From: JALYOK01 sp963840785
Lineage (GTDB): Bacteria; Pseudomonadota; Gammaproteobacteria; Burkholderiales; JALYOK01
Assembly: GCA_963840785.1 (NCBI GenBank)
Contig: CAWJAF010000003.1
Coordinates: 62,001 to 126,000 of the forward strand
Direction: 5' to 3'
Length of the DNA stretch: 64,000 nt
Position numbers and translations under genes: made by a program
Part shown: positions 1-9,340 of the stretch, piece by piece
How positions within the stretch are numbered: position 1 is the first letter of the stretch
Layout: each line of letters opens with the position of its first letter
The notes under the pieces: model-generated
Seen by the model: only the letters and a program-made list of their open reading frames with translations
What the model was told of the DNA's origin: nothing
Database searches by the model: none

Positions 1-1333
1 ATATGCCGCTTGCACCTTGCGGTAGCGGATCGATTGCGGACAGGTAAATCGCGCACATCACCAACAATGCGCCGATCAACAGCATGGTGGCGGTCATCGG
101 CATAACCGGCATGACTAACCAGATCGCAACGCCGAGTAACAGTACGCCGAAAACTTTTTTCACTGCGTCCATCCAACCACCCGCGCGCGGCAGTAATGCA
201 CCCGCTGAGGTCCCTATTAACATCAATGGGACACCAATCCCCAAAGCCATGGCAAATAACGCCGATCCTCCTAACACAACATCGTGACTTTGGCCGATAT
301 ACAGCAACGCGCCTGCGAGCGGCGGCGCAACGCAGGGACCAACGATGACGGCCGACAGCGCCCCCATTGTGAACGCGCCGAATGTGCTGCCTCCCTTAAC
401 TTTGTTACTCGCATCATTAAATTTGCTCTGAATAGAATTCGGTAATTGTAATTCGTAGAAGCCGAACATTGACAGCGACAGAATTACGAAGACCAACGCG
501 AATCCGCCCAGTACCCAAGGGTTTTGTAGCGCCACCGAAAGCAGCTTGCCGGACAGACCCGCGGCAACTCCGGCGAGCGCATAGGTAATGGCCATACCTA
601 ACACGTACGACAAGCTCAAAATGAACGCGCGCGATTTTTCGATCTTTTCGCCGCTGCCCACAATGATGCCGGAGAGAATCGGAATCATCGGGAACACGCA
701 GGGCGTGAATGCGAGTAGCAATCCCGCAACAAAGAATGCCGCGATGACGGTAAAGAAACCGCCGCCTTTGAACATGCCCGCAATCTTATCGGTCTCCGAC
801 GCACTTTCCGCGGATGCGGCGGAATCGCCAGTGGGGCCGACGGTCTGCGCCTGGGCAGATGAGATGATCGAACCCTCGACCGCGATATTCGCGTTTATGT
901 GTTCCAATCCGCTCCACTTAAACGACTTAGTGATCGGCCGATAACACAATCCTTGTTCGCTGCAGCCGCGATAGGTCGCAGTGATGTCGGCGGTTGCGAT
1001 TGTAGAAGCATCGCCGTCTACTCTGACCTCGCCTTGAACTCGATTGTGAAAAATCGCGACCTCGCCGAAATTCGGATCGGACTTCGTCTCGCCTTGCGGA
1101 AGAATCAGTCGCGACGGCATTTCGTTCGAACCATTCTTGACCACGATTTTCAGATGGTCGCGATACAGGTAATGGTGTGGCGCGGCTTCAAAAGTAGCGA
1201 TGAGTTTGTTGTCGCCTGTTCGCTGGACACTGAACTTGAATGCATCATCCGGCTGCAAGAAGCTATCTTCGCCTACTTCCGCCACGGCGAGCAACGGACA
1301 CAATGCCAATAACATAAACAAAATTCGTTTCAT
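1..1333 (-). CDS. dsbD: Thiol:disulfide interchange protein DsbD (C-terminus outside window)
   Basis: DsbD carries electrons from cytoplasmic thioredoxin across the inner membrane to periplasmic disulfide and haem-maturation proteins. The start is ATG at 1333, preceded by GGAG, and the first ~18 residues form a signal peptide. An N-terminal DsbD-alpha domain follows, with the cysteine pair in YRGCSEQGLCY. After a linker the CcdA-like membrane domain begins, showing the hallmark TPCVFPMIPI and, further on, GPCVAPPL; these cysteines form the membrane redox pair. Several hydrophobic helices are visible. The reading frame runs off the left edge, so the C-terminal thioredoxin domain is not seen. 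It lies 37 bp behind the DUF3570 gene on the same strand and plausibly shares its transcript. The neighbouring TlpA-like protein and the cysteine-rich Ig-repeat proteins are likely clients. The family call is secure; the client assignment is inference. Confidence 0.93.
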   Translation of the reverse strand, partial: MKRILFMLLALCPLLAVAEVGEDSFLQPDDAFKFSVQRTGDNKLIATFEAAPHHYLYRDHLKIVVKNGSNEMPSRLILPQGETKSDPNFGEVAIFHNRVQGEVRVDGDASTIATADITATYRGCSEQGLCYRPITKSFKWSGLEHINANIAVEGSIISSAQAQTVGPTGDSAASAESASETDKIAGMFKGGGFFTVIAAFFVAGLLLAFTPCVFPMIPILSGIIVGSGEKIEKSRAFILSLSYVLGMAITYALAGVAAGLSGKLLSVALQNPWVLGGFALVFVILSLSMFGFYELQLPNSIQSKFNDASNKVKGGSTFGAFTMGALSAVIVGPCVAPPLAGALLYIGQSHDVVLGGSALFAMALGIGVPLMLIGTSAGALLPRAGGWMDAVKKVFGVLLLGVAIWLVMPVMPMTATMLLIGALLVMCAIYLSAIDPLPQGASGI

Positions 1334-1370
1334 AATTTCTCCTAATGCAAAGGATTCAAGTTCATTCAAA

Positions 1371-2543
1371 TTAAAACTTTTTACTGATTCCGACTTGCCA
1401 CCATTTGGCGGTGAAGTTTTCGATGCCGGGACTGCCGTCGCCACCGAGACGCCAGGAGCTGCGCTGCTGATACCAGTCGTATTTAAAATCGATAGTCCAA
1501 TCGTGAGCAAATACTTTTGCGACTTTAAATCCCAGCGTGACGGCGCCGAAAGCAGAAAGGCGGGAGTCAGCGGAAAAATTCGTCGCCGTCGCCGCACCGA
1601 CAAAATCCAGCGGCGGATCGCGATAGAAATTTGCGGCGCGTTGTGTGTAGTAGCGTATCGAGGGTCGCAAAGTCCAACCAGTACCAACCGGCTGATACCA
1701 AGCAGTTTCTATCGTGTGCGCGGCAATACCCCAATCGTTTTTGAAGTATCGATAACTCGTATGCAACGCCCCACCGACGCCGGCAAAAAAATGGTTGTAG
1801 CGCGTCAGCCACGCCCACGCGGTCCGTGAGTTCGGACGCTTATCAAAATCCTTATAGGGATCGGAAAAGTATCCTTTACCGATCGAAACCGTGAGATTCG
1901 ATTGGATCAAATCGTTGGGCGTGAGTACCTGAGTAATGCCGATTAAGCCATCGGTCGTCCGACGTTTTTCCTGCAAAGTAGCATTATTGGAAGAACCGAT
2001 TTCGTCGTCCGAATAACCAACACCCGCGGCATACGTCGTGTTGTTGTTCGCACTCGACAATCGCCCATCTAAACTAATCGCGTTGGATTCATAGTCATGC
2101 TCTTTCGATCCGGCAATACCGACGCCGATAGCGGCACGATCGAGAAACGCCGTGACTTTTAAATCGCCGGCTTTGCGGTAATCACGAATGCCCACACCTG
2201 ACGCGCCGGATAAGGTGTTGTATGCACGCGGCGATGCGCCCGACATCGAGTCCAAAACGAACGCGCCTTCAATGGAATAATTCTCCTTGATCGGTGTCAA
2301 AAAAAACATCGCCGGACTGCTTACTTTCATGCGTTCGCCGGTCTGCTGATTTTCTTTGTATTGAAGAAACTTAAAACCGATCGTGGTTTTTTCGGGCACT
2401 GCTTCAGCCTTCGCAACTGGCGTTGCCACAATGCCCGGCAATGCCAATGCCGCCGCCATCAGCGAATTGGCCAATAACGAGCCGCTATTCGTCGCTGCCC
2501 TAGCTTGAACTGGCAACCCCTTAGATTTTTTCTTTAGTTGCAT
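1371..2543 (-). CDS. DUF3570 family outer-membrane beta-barrel protein
   Basis: About 390 residues, with an N-terminal export signal and then alternating amphipathic strands ending in the aromatic residue of KKF, as in outer-membrane barrels. The sequence is recognisable as DUF3570, a family usually found with DUF4266, a thioredoxin and ApbE, which matches this neighbourhood. I chose ATG at 2543 because GGAGG lies 6 nt upstream; the TTG at 2549 would sit directly against that GGAGG. The start overlaps the end of the DUF4266 gene (stop at 2534-2536), so the two are probably translationally coupled. Two SGAS tetrapeptides (near residues 101-115) resemble the [ST]GA[ST] acceptor recognised by ApbE flavin transferases; this may be coincidence. 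The molecular function of the family is not established to my knowledge. Confidence 0.85.
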   Translation of the reverse strand: MQLKKKSKGLPVQARAATNSGSLLANSLMAAALALPGIVATPVAKAEAVPEKTTIGFKFLQYKENQQTGERMKVSSPAMFFLTPIKENYSIEGAFVLDSMSGASPRAYNTLSGASGVGIRDYRKAGDLKVTAFLDRAAIGVGIAGSKEHDYESNAISLDGRLSSANNNTTYAAGVGYSDDEIGSSNNATLQEKRRTTDGLIGITQVLTPNDLIQSNLTVSIGKGYFSDPYKDFDKRPNSRTAWAWLTRYNHFFAGVGGALHTSYRYFKNDWGIAAHTIETAWYQPVGTGWTLRPSIRYYTQRAANFYRDPPLDFVGAATATNFSADSRLSAFGAVTLGFKVAKVFAHDWTIDFKYDWYQQRSSWRLGGDGSPGIENFTAKWWQVGISKKF

Positions 2544-2749
2544 CCGCAACCTCCACCGCCCACCCCAGATCCACCCGATGCGGATTCTTTACTGAAATAG
2601 GTGTGTTGATCAAAGCGTGTTTCCAACGAATCGGTATCAAGCGCCATAATCGGCTTGGCTAGATTGCCCTTTTGCCAAGGATTTACAGGCTGCAGCGAAC
2701 ATGCTGACAAAAGCGTAAGGCACAACAATATGAGACTGGATCGAATCAT
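2534..2749 (-). CDS. DUF4266 small lipoprotein
   Basis: A 71-residue protein with a lipoprotein signal peptide (lipobox LLSAC, Cys near residue 17), a short conserved middle section (PVNPWQKGNLAKP) and a glycine-cysteine tail ending GGGGCGCN. This arrangement is typical of DUF4266. It is predicted to be lipid-anchored in the envelope. It sits between the TlpA-like thioredoxin (gap 21 bp) and the DUF3570 gene (overlap), and the three look like one transcript. The C-terminal Cys-x-Cys could be a metal- or disulfide-active pair, but nothing in the sequence proves it. The function of the family is unknown. Confidence 0.85.
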   Translation of the reverse strand: MIRSSLILLCLTLLSACSLQPVNPWQKGNLAKPIMALDTDSLETRFDQHTYFSKESASGGSGVGGGGCGCN

Positions 2750-2770
2750 CGCGTCGGTTCCTAACTAGAT

Positions 2771-3298
2771 TTATTTAGCCTGCAACAACTGCTTAATTTT
2801 CGCTTCTAGTTCTGCCGCTTCACCGTCTTTAAATCCACGATGAACAAGATTCACTTTGCCGGTACGATCGATGAGGTAAGAACTCGGCATGCCTTGAAGA
2901 TCGTAGGTGTTGGCGACTTTGCCTTCAGGGTCGAGCAACACGGTAAATTCCGCGGGTGTGGTCGCAAGAAAACTATCGGCGTCCGCTTTCGTCGCATCGA
3001 CGTTCACACCGACGACTTCGAAGCCATCTTTTCCATATTTTTTTTGCAATTCATTGAGCCAAGGGAAGGTCTTTTTACAAGGCCCGCACCAGGACGCCCA
3101 AAAATCGAGATAGACGACTTTGCCCTTGTAGTTCGATAGCTTGACGCTATCTTGCTTCAAGCTCGGCAACTGAAAATCCGGCGCCTGCTTACCTTGATCG
3201 ACCGCGAAGGCCGCGACCGGCAAAGCAAAGACCGCGACAAGGGCCAATTTTCTAACACTGGCTTTTGCGAAGATTGAAACACTTGAATTAAATATCAT
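2771..3298 (-). CDS. TlpA/ResA-like periplasmic thioredoxin
   Basis: A 175-residue redoxin with a signal peptide (cleavage near AFAVD) and the thioredoxin active site WCGPC (Cys71 and Cys74). The cis-proline loop appears later as GMPSSYLID. Such proteins reduce or isomerise disulfides outside the cytoplasm, including the CXXCH sites of apocytochromes, and are re-reduced by DsbD or CcdA. The ATG at 3298 overlaps the TGA of the upstream Ig-repeat cytochrome-like gene (ATGA), with AGGAGA 5 nt ahead, so the two genes are translationally coupled. Together with dsbD downstream this forms a complete thiol-reducing route next to cysteine-rich secreted proteins. Which member of the family it is (TlpA, ResA or CcmG) cannot be fixed from sequence alone. 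Confidence 0.88.
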   Translation of the reverse strand: MIFNSSVSIFAKASVRKLALVAVFALPVAAFAVDQGKQAPDFQLPSLKQDSVKLSNYKGKVVYLDFWASWCGPCKKTFPWLNELQKKYGKDGFEVVGVNVDATKADADSFLATTPAEFTVLLDPEGKVANTYDLQGMPSSYLIDRTGKVNLVHRGFKDGEAAELEAKIKQLLQAK

Positions 3299-5229
3299 CG
3301 ATATCTCCTGGCATAAATTAAATTCTGATTATTGAAATGAATGCCGTTCTTGTCCGCGTTTGGCATACGGCGATACCTCAAATTCATTCGCCGCCGCGCC
3401 AAAATCGTTGTCAGACTAAATAAGAACAGCGCCGCTAAGATCGGATCGAAACTTTGGCTCGATTGAATCGAGCAACCACCGGCGCCGACGTTTGTCGCAG
3501 GCGTGGAAGTTGTTGGAGGTCCTGCGACGGCGGAACCGCTGCCGCTCAACGGTACCGTAAGCGTGGTGCCCGTTGCATTCGTCGTCACGATTAGGTTCGC
3601 AGTTTCGTGCCCCGGCAGCGGTCGGCAAAAATTTGATTGACACATCGCACGAAGCCGACGCTGGCAAGATGCCGCACACGCGTTAGCAGCACTGTTGTCG
3701 ACGCTGTATTCGTCGGCGTTAGCTCCGGCAATTCCGATCGAAGCGATGGTCAACACTTCCGTCGCGCTGCTGTTGGTAATCGTCAATATTTTCGCAGCAC
3801 TGGTTGTGTTGAGGTCTTGATTGCCAAAGTCGATACTTGGTACGCTCAGCGTGGGTGTCGGGAGCGCGACAGCGACGCCAGTGCCGGAGAGATCAATTCG
3901 CTGCGTCGCATTCACGACGTTCCCGGCGTCATCAGTAATTGTGATCGTCGCGCTTTTCGCGCCAACCGAGGCTGGATTGAATGCCACGATAACAGTGCAG
4001 CTCGCACCGATCGCGATCGCGCCGCTTGCGCAAGTGCCGGTGCGCAGGAATTCCGTGCCATTGCTGTCTTGGATATTTGAAATCGTTAAGGGTTTGGTGC
4101 CACCGTTACTCAACGTAACTGTTTTCGTCGTGCTTGCGGTGCCGATAGTTTGATCGCCGAACGATGGCAACGTCGACGGCGAAAATGTTGCCGCGGGCGT
4201 CGGCGTCGATGCAGCAAGGCCCAGGCCACTCAAATTAATGGTCGCGGGACTCGCCGTGCCGTTATAGGCGATCGACAACGCACCCGCTTTTGCGCCTGCC
4301 GATCCGGGCGTAAACATGACACTGAGCGTACAAGTTTGACCGGCGGCTACAGACGTTCCCGCTTTGCAGGCCGTAGGGGATGTCTGGTCTAACGTAAAGT
4401 CCGCCGGCAGTGTAAATGCGGAAAACGTCAAAGCTGCAACACCGCTATTGGTCAACGTGACGTTGCCGCTAGTCGCGGCACTGGAAGCGCTGACCGTGGT
4501 ATTGGGGAAAGTCAATCCGCCCGAAGGCGCATTCAGGCTCACGCTCGCCGAACCGCTGATGGTGCCGGAAACGGCCACATTTTGGCTGCCGCCATTGTAG
4601 GCGATGGCCAACGTACCGGTTTTTGCGCCCGCGACGCCTGTGAGCAAGGAAACAGCAATCGTACAGTTCGCGTTCGAAGCAACGGCTGCGGTGCAATTAT
4701 TCGCAACTCCGAAATCCGCAGCGGCAAGACCAGTCGCCGATGTGACGGACAGATCCGTGAGGCCGGTATTGGATATTGTGATTGTCTTCGTTGGCGCGGG
4801 GCTCGCGCCGAACGCTGTCGTCGCGAAAGCCAGCGTTGTAGCCGAAGCAGAGAGAATGGCGCCGGCTGTAGGATTAGCGATATACGCGGCCATGTCCGAA
4901 AGTTCAGCATCTGTGAGAGCGGTACCGCCGAATGTTGGATTCACCCCACTATTCACCGGGCCAAAATGTGCCATGGTACCGACACCACCATTGATTGCCG
5001 CCTTGGTATTTGCCCAATTGGTCCCATTAAGTATCTTGTTTAGATTCAGGGCTGGATTTGTTCCATGACACGTCGACGTCGCACAATCGTCGAGAGCAGA
5101 AATGTTGTATATGTTCGGCGTATTGACATAAAGTGCTTTGCCATTCGCCAAATTTGCAGCGACAGCGCTTTGGCTCGGGGCCAAACTACATCCCAACAAA
5201 CTAGCTATCAAAATTCGAGAAAAAGACAT
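3295..5229 (-). CDS. Secreted cytochrome-c-like protein with four choice-of-anchor D Ig repeats and C-terminal anchor
   Basis: About 644 residues. A signal peptide (to about residue 25) is followed by a ~100-residue cytochrome-like domain with Cys49, Cys54 and His55, a CX4CH rather than CXXCH spacing, ending in DMAAYI as class I cytochromes c do. Four Ig-like choice-of-anchor D repeats follow, each with the pattern FG..(x)..TS..KT.TI.N.G and usually a pair of cysteines about 10-12 residues apart. The C-terminus has GGC, a hydrophobic stretch and ARRR, resembling Gly-Cys type sorting or anchoring tails. Between about 3680 and 3615 (minus-strand order) the protein reads properly only in another frame (CGILPASASCDVSIKF), so two compensating single-base indels are present. 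The start is ATG at 5229. It is a paralogue of the next protein upstream. Haem attachment is inferred, not shown. Confidence 0.78.
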   Translation of the reverse strand: MSFSRILIASLLGCSLAPSQSAVAANLANGKALYVNTPNIYNISALDDCATSTCHGTNPALNLNKILNGTNWANTKAAINGGVGTMAHFGPVNSGVNPTFGGTALTDAELSDMAAYIANPTAGAILSASATTLAFATTAFGASPAPTKTITISNTGLTDLSVTSATGLAAADFGVANNCTAAVASNANCTIAVSLLTGVAGAKTGTLAIAYNGGSQNVAVSGTISGSASVSLNAPSGGLTFPNTTVSASSAATSGNVTLTNSGVAALTFSAFTLPADFTLDQTSPTACKAGTSVAAGQTCTLSVMFTPGSAGAKAGALSIAYNGTASPATINLSGLGLAASTPTPAATFSPSTLPSFGDQTIGTASTTKTVTLSNGGTKPLTISNIQDSNGTEFLRTGTCASGAIAIGASCTVIVAFNPASVGAKSATITITDDAGNVVNATQRIDLSGTGVAVALPTPTLSVPSIDFGNQDLNTTSAAKILTITNSSATEVLTIASIGIAGANADEYSVDNSAANACAASCQRRLRAMCQSNFCRPLPGHETANLIVTTNATGTTLTVPLSGSGSAVAGPPTTSTPATNVGAGGCSIQSSQSFDPILAALFLFSLTTILARRRMNLRYRRMPNADKNGIHFNNQNLIYARRYR

Positions 5230-5409
5230 CCTTGCTCCTTGTACATGGAACCTCCAGTCCTATAACCAGCCGAGTGTGAGTTCGTTTATTTTTTGATTGA
5301 CTGGACGGCTTGCTAAAAAGCCCATTACCCGGTTCCAACTCTTGTCAGAAAACCAAATACCTAGGTCAAACTTTTCGATTCATTCACATTTATCGATTGC
5401 AATGATTAA

Positions 5410-5437
5410 GGGTGCGCAGTTAATACACCGCGCACCC
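5410..5437 (-). terminator. Candidate stem-loop terminator behind the large Ig-repeat gene
   Basis: GGGTGCGC and GCGCACCC form a perfect 8-bp GC-rich stem around a 12-nt loop, starting 8 bp past the stop codon of the upstream minus-strand gene. On the minus strand the stem is followed by TTAATCATT, only a weak T-run, so it may be a weak terminator or an mRNA-stabilising hairpin between the two paralogous genes. Confidence 0.5.
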
Positions 5438-5444
5438 TCGATTG

Positions 5445-8400
5445 CTATTGCTGGCGTTTACGAACTACCAGACCTAATCCTGACAATAAGAACAACGCGA
5501 TTAGCGCAAGATCGGCCTCGCCATGTTTCAACATCACGCAACCACCGCCGCCACTACCGGAATTAGTGGTAGGTGTTCCGCCGGTATCGGCTGCTGCGGC
5601 ATGACCCTTTAGCTTGACCAGTTCGGTCGTGCCGTCAGAATCATTGTTGACTTCAAGATCGTCCTCGTGATCGCCTATCGCCGTGGGTTTGTATGTAACC
5701 TTGATCGTGCATGACGCGCTCGGCGCAAGCGCGGTGCCGCATGAGTTCGTCACGACGGCAAAGTTGTCACCTTGCTTAACGGCGATCTTGCCGAGTTTCA
5801 GGTCCGCTGTACCAACGTTTTTCAGCGTTATTTCCAACTGCGCGCTGATTTGCCCAGCCTTGGTGGTCTCAAACTCTAACGAAATGGCCGGTATGCTCAG
5901 GATCGGCGTCCCAGCCGTTGCTGTCACACCTTTGCCTGTTAGTGCCACCGAATCCATTCCGTCGCCAGCGTCCGTCGAGATGTCAACCGTTGCGCTGCGA
6001 CTACCGGCGACGGTTGGTTTAAACGTGACATTGATCGTGCAAGTGGCGCCCGCAGCAAGCGCCGTTCCGCAGCCGTTGGTTTGGCTGAAGTCCGCCGTTC
6101 TGCGTGCCTGCAATCGCAATCGACTTCACTTGCATTGCACCGTTGCCGGTGTTTTTCAATGTAATGATTTGTGCGGCAGATGCGGAACTAATCACTTGGT
6201 CGGCGAACGCAAGCGATGCCGGCGACACCGACAGTATTGGCGTAGCAACTGCGACACCGGTTCCGGTCAGCGTGATCGTGTCCGGGCCACCGATGGCGTC
6301 CGACATGATCGTAACAGTGCCGGTTCTCGCGCCAGCAACTGTTGGTGTGAAGGTAACGGAAATCAAGCAAGGCACGCCGACTAGCACTTGCGTGCCGCAA
6401 GTGTTAGTTTGCGCAAAATCGCCACTTGCAACGATGCTAGTGATATGCAGCGTTGCCGTACCGCTGTTCGACAACGGTGACTGTCTTGACGCCGCTCGTC
6501 ACGCCCACGGTTTGATTACCAAACGCGAGACTTGCCGGCGTTAGTGAAACATCCGGTGCCGCAACTGCGATGCCGGTACCTTCAAGTGCCGTTGCCAACA
6601 CGCTCGAGTTCGACGCCACGTTCAACGAAGCGGTGCGCAGCGCCGCCACGGTGGGCTTGAACGTTACGCTGATCGTGCAGCTTGCGCCGGCGGCTAGTGT
6701 TGCGACACAGGTGCTTGTTGCTTTCGAGAAATCAGCCGAGTTCGTTCCACCAATCGTAATGCTGCTGATATTTAATGCAGCCGACGCGCTCGTATTCTTG
6801 AGCGTCACCAATTGCGCCGCGCTGGTGGTATTGATGGTTTGGTTGCCAAAGCTTAACTTCGCTGGCAGCAACGTGGCCGTGGGTAACGGCGCTGTGGTGC
6901 CGGTGCCGGTCAATGCGATACTTCTCGGGCTGCCACCTGCGTTATCGGTAATGGTCAACGCGCCGGTTCGAGCACCTGCCACCGTGGGCTTGAATGTGAC
7001 CGTGATGGTGCAGTTCGCTGCCGGAGCAACAGAGCTGCCGTTGGCGCAGGTACCGCCAGACTTGGCGTAATCACCGCTGACAACTATCGTCGACAACACT
7101 AACGCTGTGTTGCCGGTATTGCTAACGGTAACGGTCTGCGCGGCGCTCGTGGTATTGATCTGGACGTTGCCAAAGGTCAAGCTGGCAGGCAGCGGACCCA
7201 CGACAGGAGCTGCCGCAGCGACACCACTACCGGTTAGGGCGATGGCATGCGGGCTACCGGTCGCGTTGTTGGTAATGGTGATCGATCCCGTCTTGCTCGC
7301 AACCGTTGTCGGTGTAAACGTGACGTTGATGGTGCAGCCCAATCCGGTGCCGAGGCTGGCGCCGCAGTTGTTGCTTTGCGCGAACTCACCTGACGCTGCG
7401 ATAGTGCTAATCGTCAGCGCAGCGTTGCCGGAGTTGGTCAACGTGATCGTCTTCGCCGCGCTGGTCACGTTAATCATTTGGCTGCCGAATGCGAGGCTCG
7501 TGGGCGTGAGGCTGACTTGCGGCGTCGCAACCACGGTGCCCGTGCCACTTAAGGCGATATTTGCAGCCGGCGCATTCGATGTAATTGCAACCGAACCGGC
7601 GCGCGCACCGGCGGCCGATGGCGTAAAGGTGACCGCGATAGTGCACGTCGCGTTCGCCGCAACGGTTGCACCGTTGGCGCAAGTTCCCGATTTGGCGAAA
7701 TCAGCGCCATTCGTACCACCCACGCTAATGGTTGTCAGCACGAGATTCGCTATGCCGGTATTTTTCAGCGTGACGGTTTGTGCCGGGCTCGGTGAGCCGA
7801 CGGTGACATTGCCGAAAGCCAAGCCAGTATTGGGCGTCAGCGTAATCGCAGGTGCAGCCGCTGCAACGCCTGTGCCCGAGAGCGAGACTGCATGCGGACT
7901 TCCGGCGGCGTTATCGGACACGGAAATCGTTCCGGTTTTCGCGCCGAGCGTCGTGGGCTTAAAGCTCACACTGATACTGCAACTTAGGCCCGCGCCGAGA
8001 CTCGCACCGCAAGCATTAGTTTGCGCAAAATCGGCGGACGATGAAGCAATGCCGCCGATCGTAAGCACGCCGGTACCGGTATTTTTCAGCGTGACGACTT
8101 GCGTTGCGCTGGTGGTATTAATCTGTTGATTGCCTAAGGCAAGCGGCGACGGTGTTAGCGACACACCCGGTGTTGCCGGCGCGGTGCCAGTGCCGGAAAG
8201 CGGCAGCGTGTGTGGGTTGCCGCTCGCGTTATCGGCAAAGGAAAGGCTTGCGCTGCGCGCGCCGACTGCGGCGGGCGTAAAGGTAACGTTAACCGTACAT
8301 GATGCGGCAGCGGCCAAGGTCGCGCCGCAGGTCGTTGTTCCTTTGGTGAAGTCGGTTGCGTTCGTGCCGGTTACGGTCATGCTCGTGATATTGAGCGTCG

Positions 8401-8836
8401 CCGTTCCAGAATTTTTTAGCGTCCCGATCAATGCTGCGCTCGTTGCACCCTGCACCACACTGCCAAAGGCAAGGCCGGTCGCCGGTGTCAGGGTCGCGAT
8501 TGGCGCGGCGGGCGGGCCACACTGAGCTGAGATGTACGCAGCCATGTTGTCTACATCGACACTGGTCAGGAGGTTCAAGCCATAAAACGTCTTAAGTGAC
8601 GCCATTTCGGCGATACTATTGAACGCCAACACAATGCTCGCGTTGGTTGTTCCTTTGCAAATATTGTTTGTATTCTGAAACGCAGTGGTGCCGTGACATC
8701 CCGATCCTAAACATCCCATGCCAGGTTTGGTTTTGCCTTCAAAAAGCGGTTGACCCAATGTGGCATCGCCCGCAGCAAACACGCAGACGCTAATCAAAAA
8801 CAGAAAAACTCCAATTACAGCGCGTAAATAATTCAT
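5445..8836 (-). CDS. Large secreted cytochrome-c-like protein with nine choice-of-anchor D Ig repeats (two frameshifts)
   Basis: Reassembled across two indels this is about 1,130 residues. A signal peptide (to about residue 22) precedes a cytochrome-like domain with Cys42, Cys47 and His48 (CX4CH), ending in NMAAYI. About nine tandem Ig-like repeats of ~105 residues follow, each with LTP..LAFG.Q.., TLKN.G, CG..L..G..C.I.VTF.P and L.GTG, including one cysteine pair per repeat. The C-terminus is GGGGC, a hydrophobic helix and RKRQQ. The frame changes near 6474 (one extra base) and near 6110 (one base missing), and the repeat pattern continues exactly in the new frame each time, so this is one gene. 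The long plus-strand reading frames over it are shadows of the repeats. It is predicted to be an exported, envelope-anchored, possibly haem-binding protein; its partner and role are unknown. Confidence 0.75.
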
Positions 8837-9001
8837 GGCCTACCCCTTCTAAACGTAGTTGTCCTATCGCGAAACCGTTCCAAGCCATGGCTGAATCTAG
8901 AAAGCGGTTTTGAGAACCCGCCGGAGATGAACTCTGATGCCTTAGGTGTTGCTCGAAAAATACCGTTATCGAGCCCGCAACTAAGGTGAGAACATTTGTT
9001 A

Positions 9002-9051
9002 TTGTGTGAATATTATTTGCACAATATACAATAATTATTATTTATGTGCAA
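9002..9051. promoter_or_regulatory. Overlapping inverted repeats (candidate operator) upstream of the Ig-repeat gene
   Basis: Two nested dyads. One is TTGTGT, 11 nt, GCACAA (9002-9024). The other is TTGCACA, 21 AT-rich nt, TGTGCAA (9017-9051). They lie about 165-215 bp upstream of the start at 8836. A similar TTGTGT/GCACAA dyad recurs at 9341-9361 in front of the opposite gene, which suggests one shared regulator for both sides. The regulator's identity is unknown. Confidence 0.4.
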
Positions 9052-9340
9052 TTTATTTACACGTTGTTTTTTAGCGTTCGTAGCGATTGATTCCGACCGC
9101 GAGAATGAATTACCCGGAAATTGAGTTAAATATGGAGAGCCGCTCAATGCAAATCATGAGCGCTTTTACCTACTATGGATGGGTGTGCTTGCAAGTAACA
9201 CTTAACTGCCAATCCTGGATACCGGGCCCCGCTCATTTTCGTGCTCGGTCAATTTCTGGGTGACTGCGCCTTTATTGACTAAATTCAGAACCTCGCAGAA
9301 ATTTCTGCCTTTAAATAAATGTGTTGCGTCGAATTAATTG

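Noticed and set aside
6570..8525. Long plus-strand reading frames opposite the Ig-repeat gene
   Set aside because: They mirror the repeat structure of the minus-strand gene, are low-complexity (Val/Ala/Pro) and have no start signals or family resemblance.
5445..8836. Regularly spaced DNA repeats that could suggest a repeat array or CRISPR
   Set aside because: The ~315-bp period encodes Ig-like protein repeats with diverged DNA; there are no short identical repeats with spacers.
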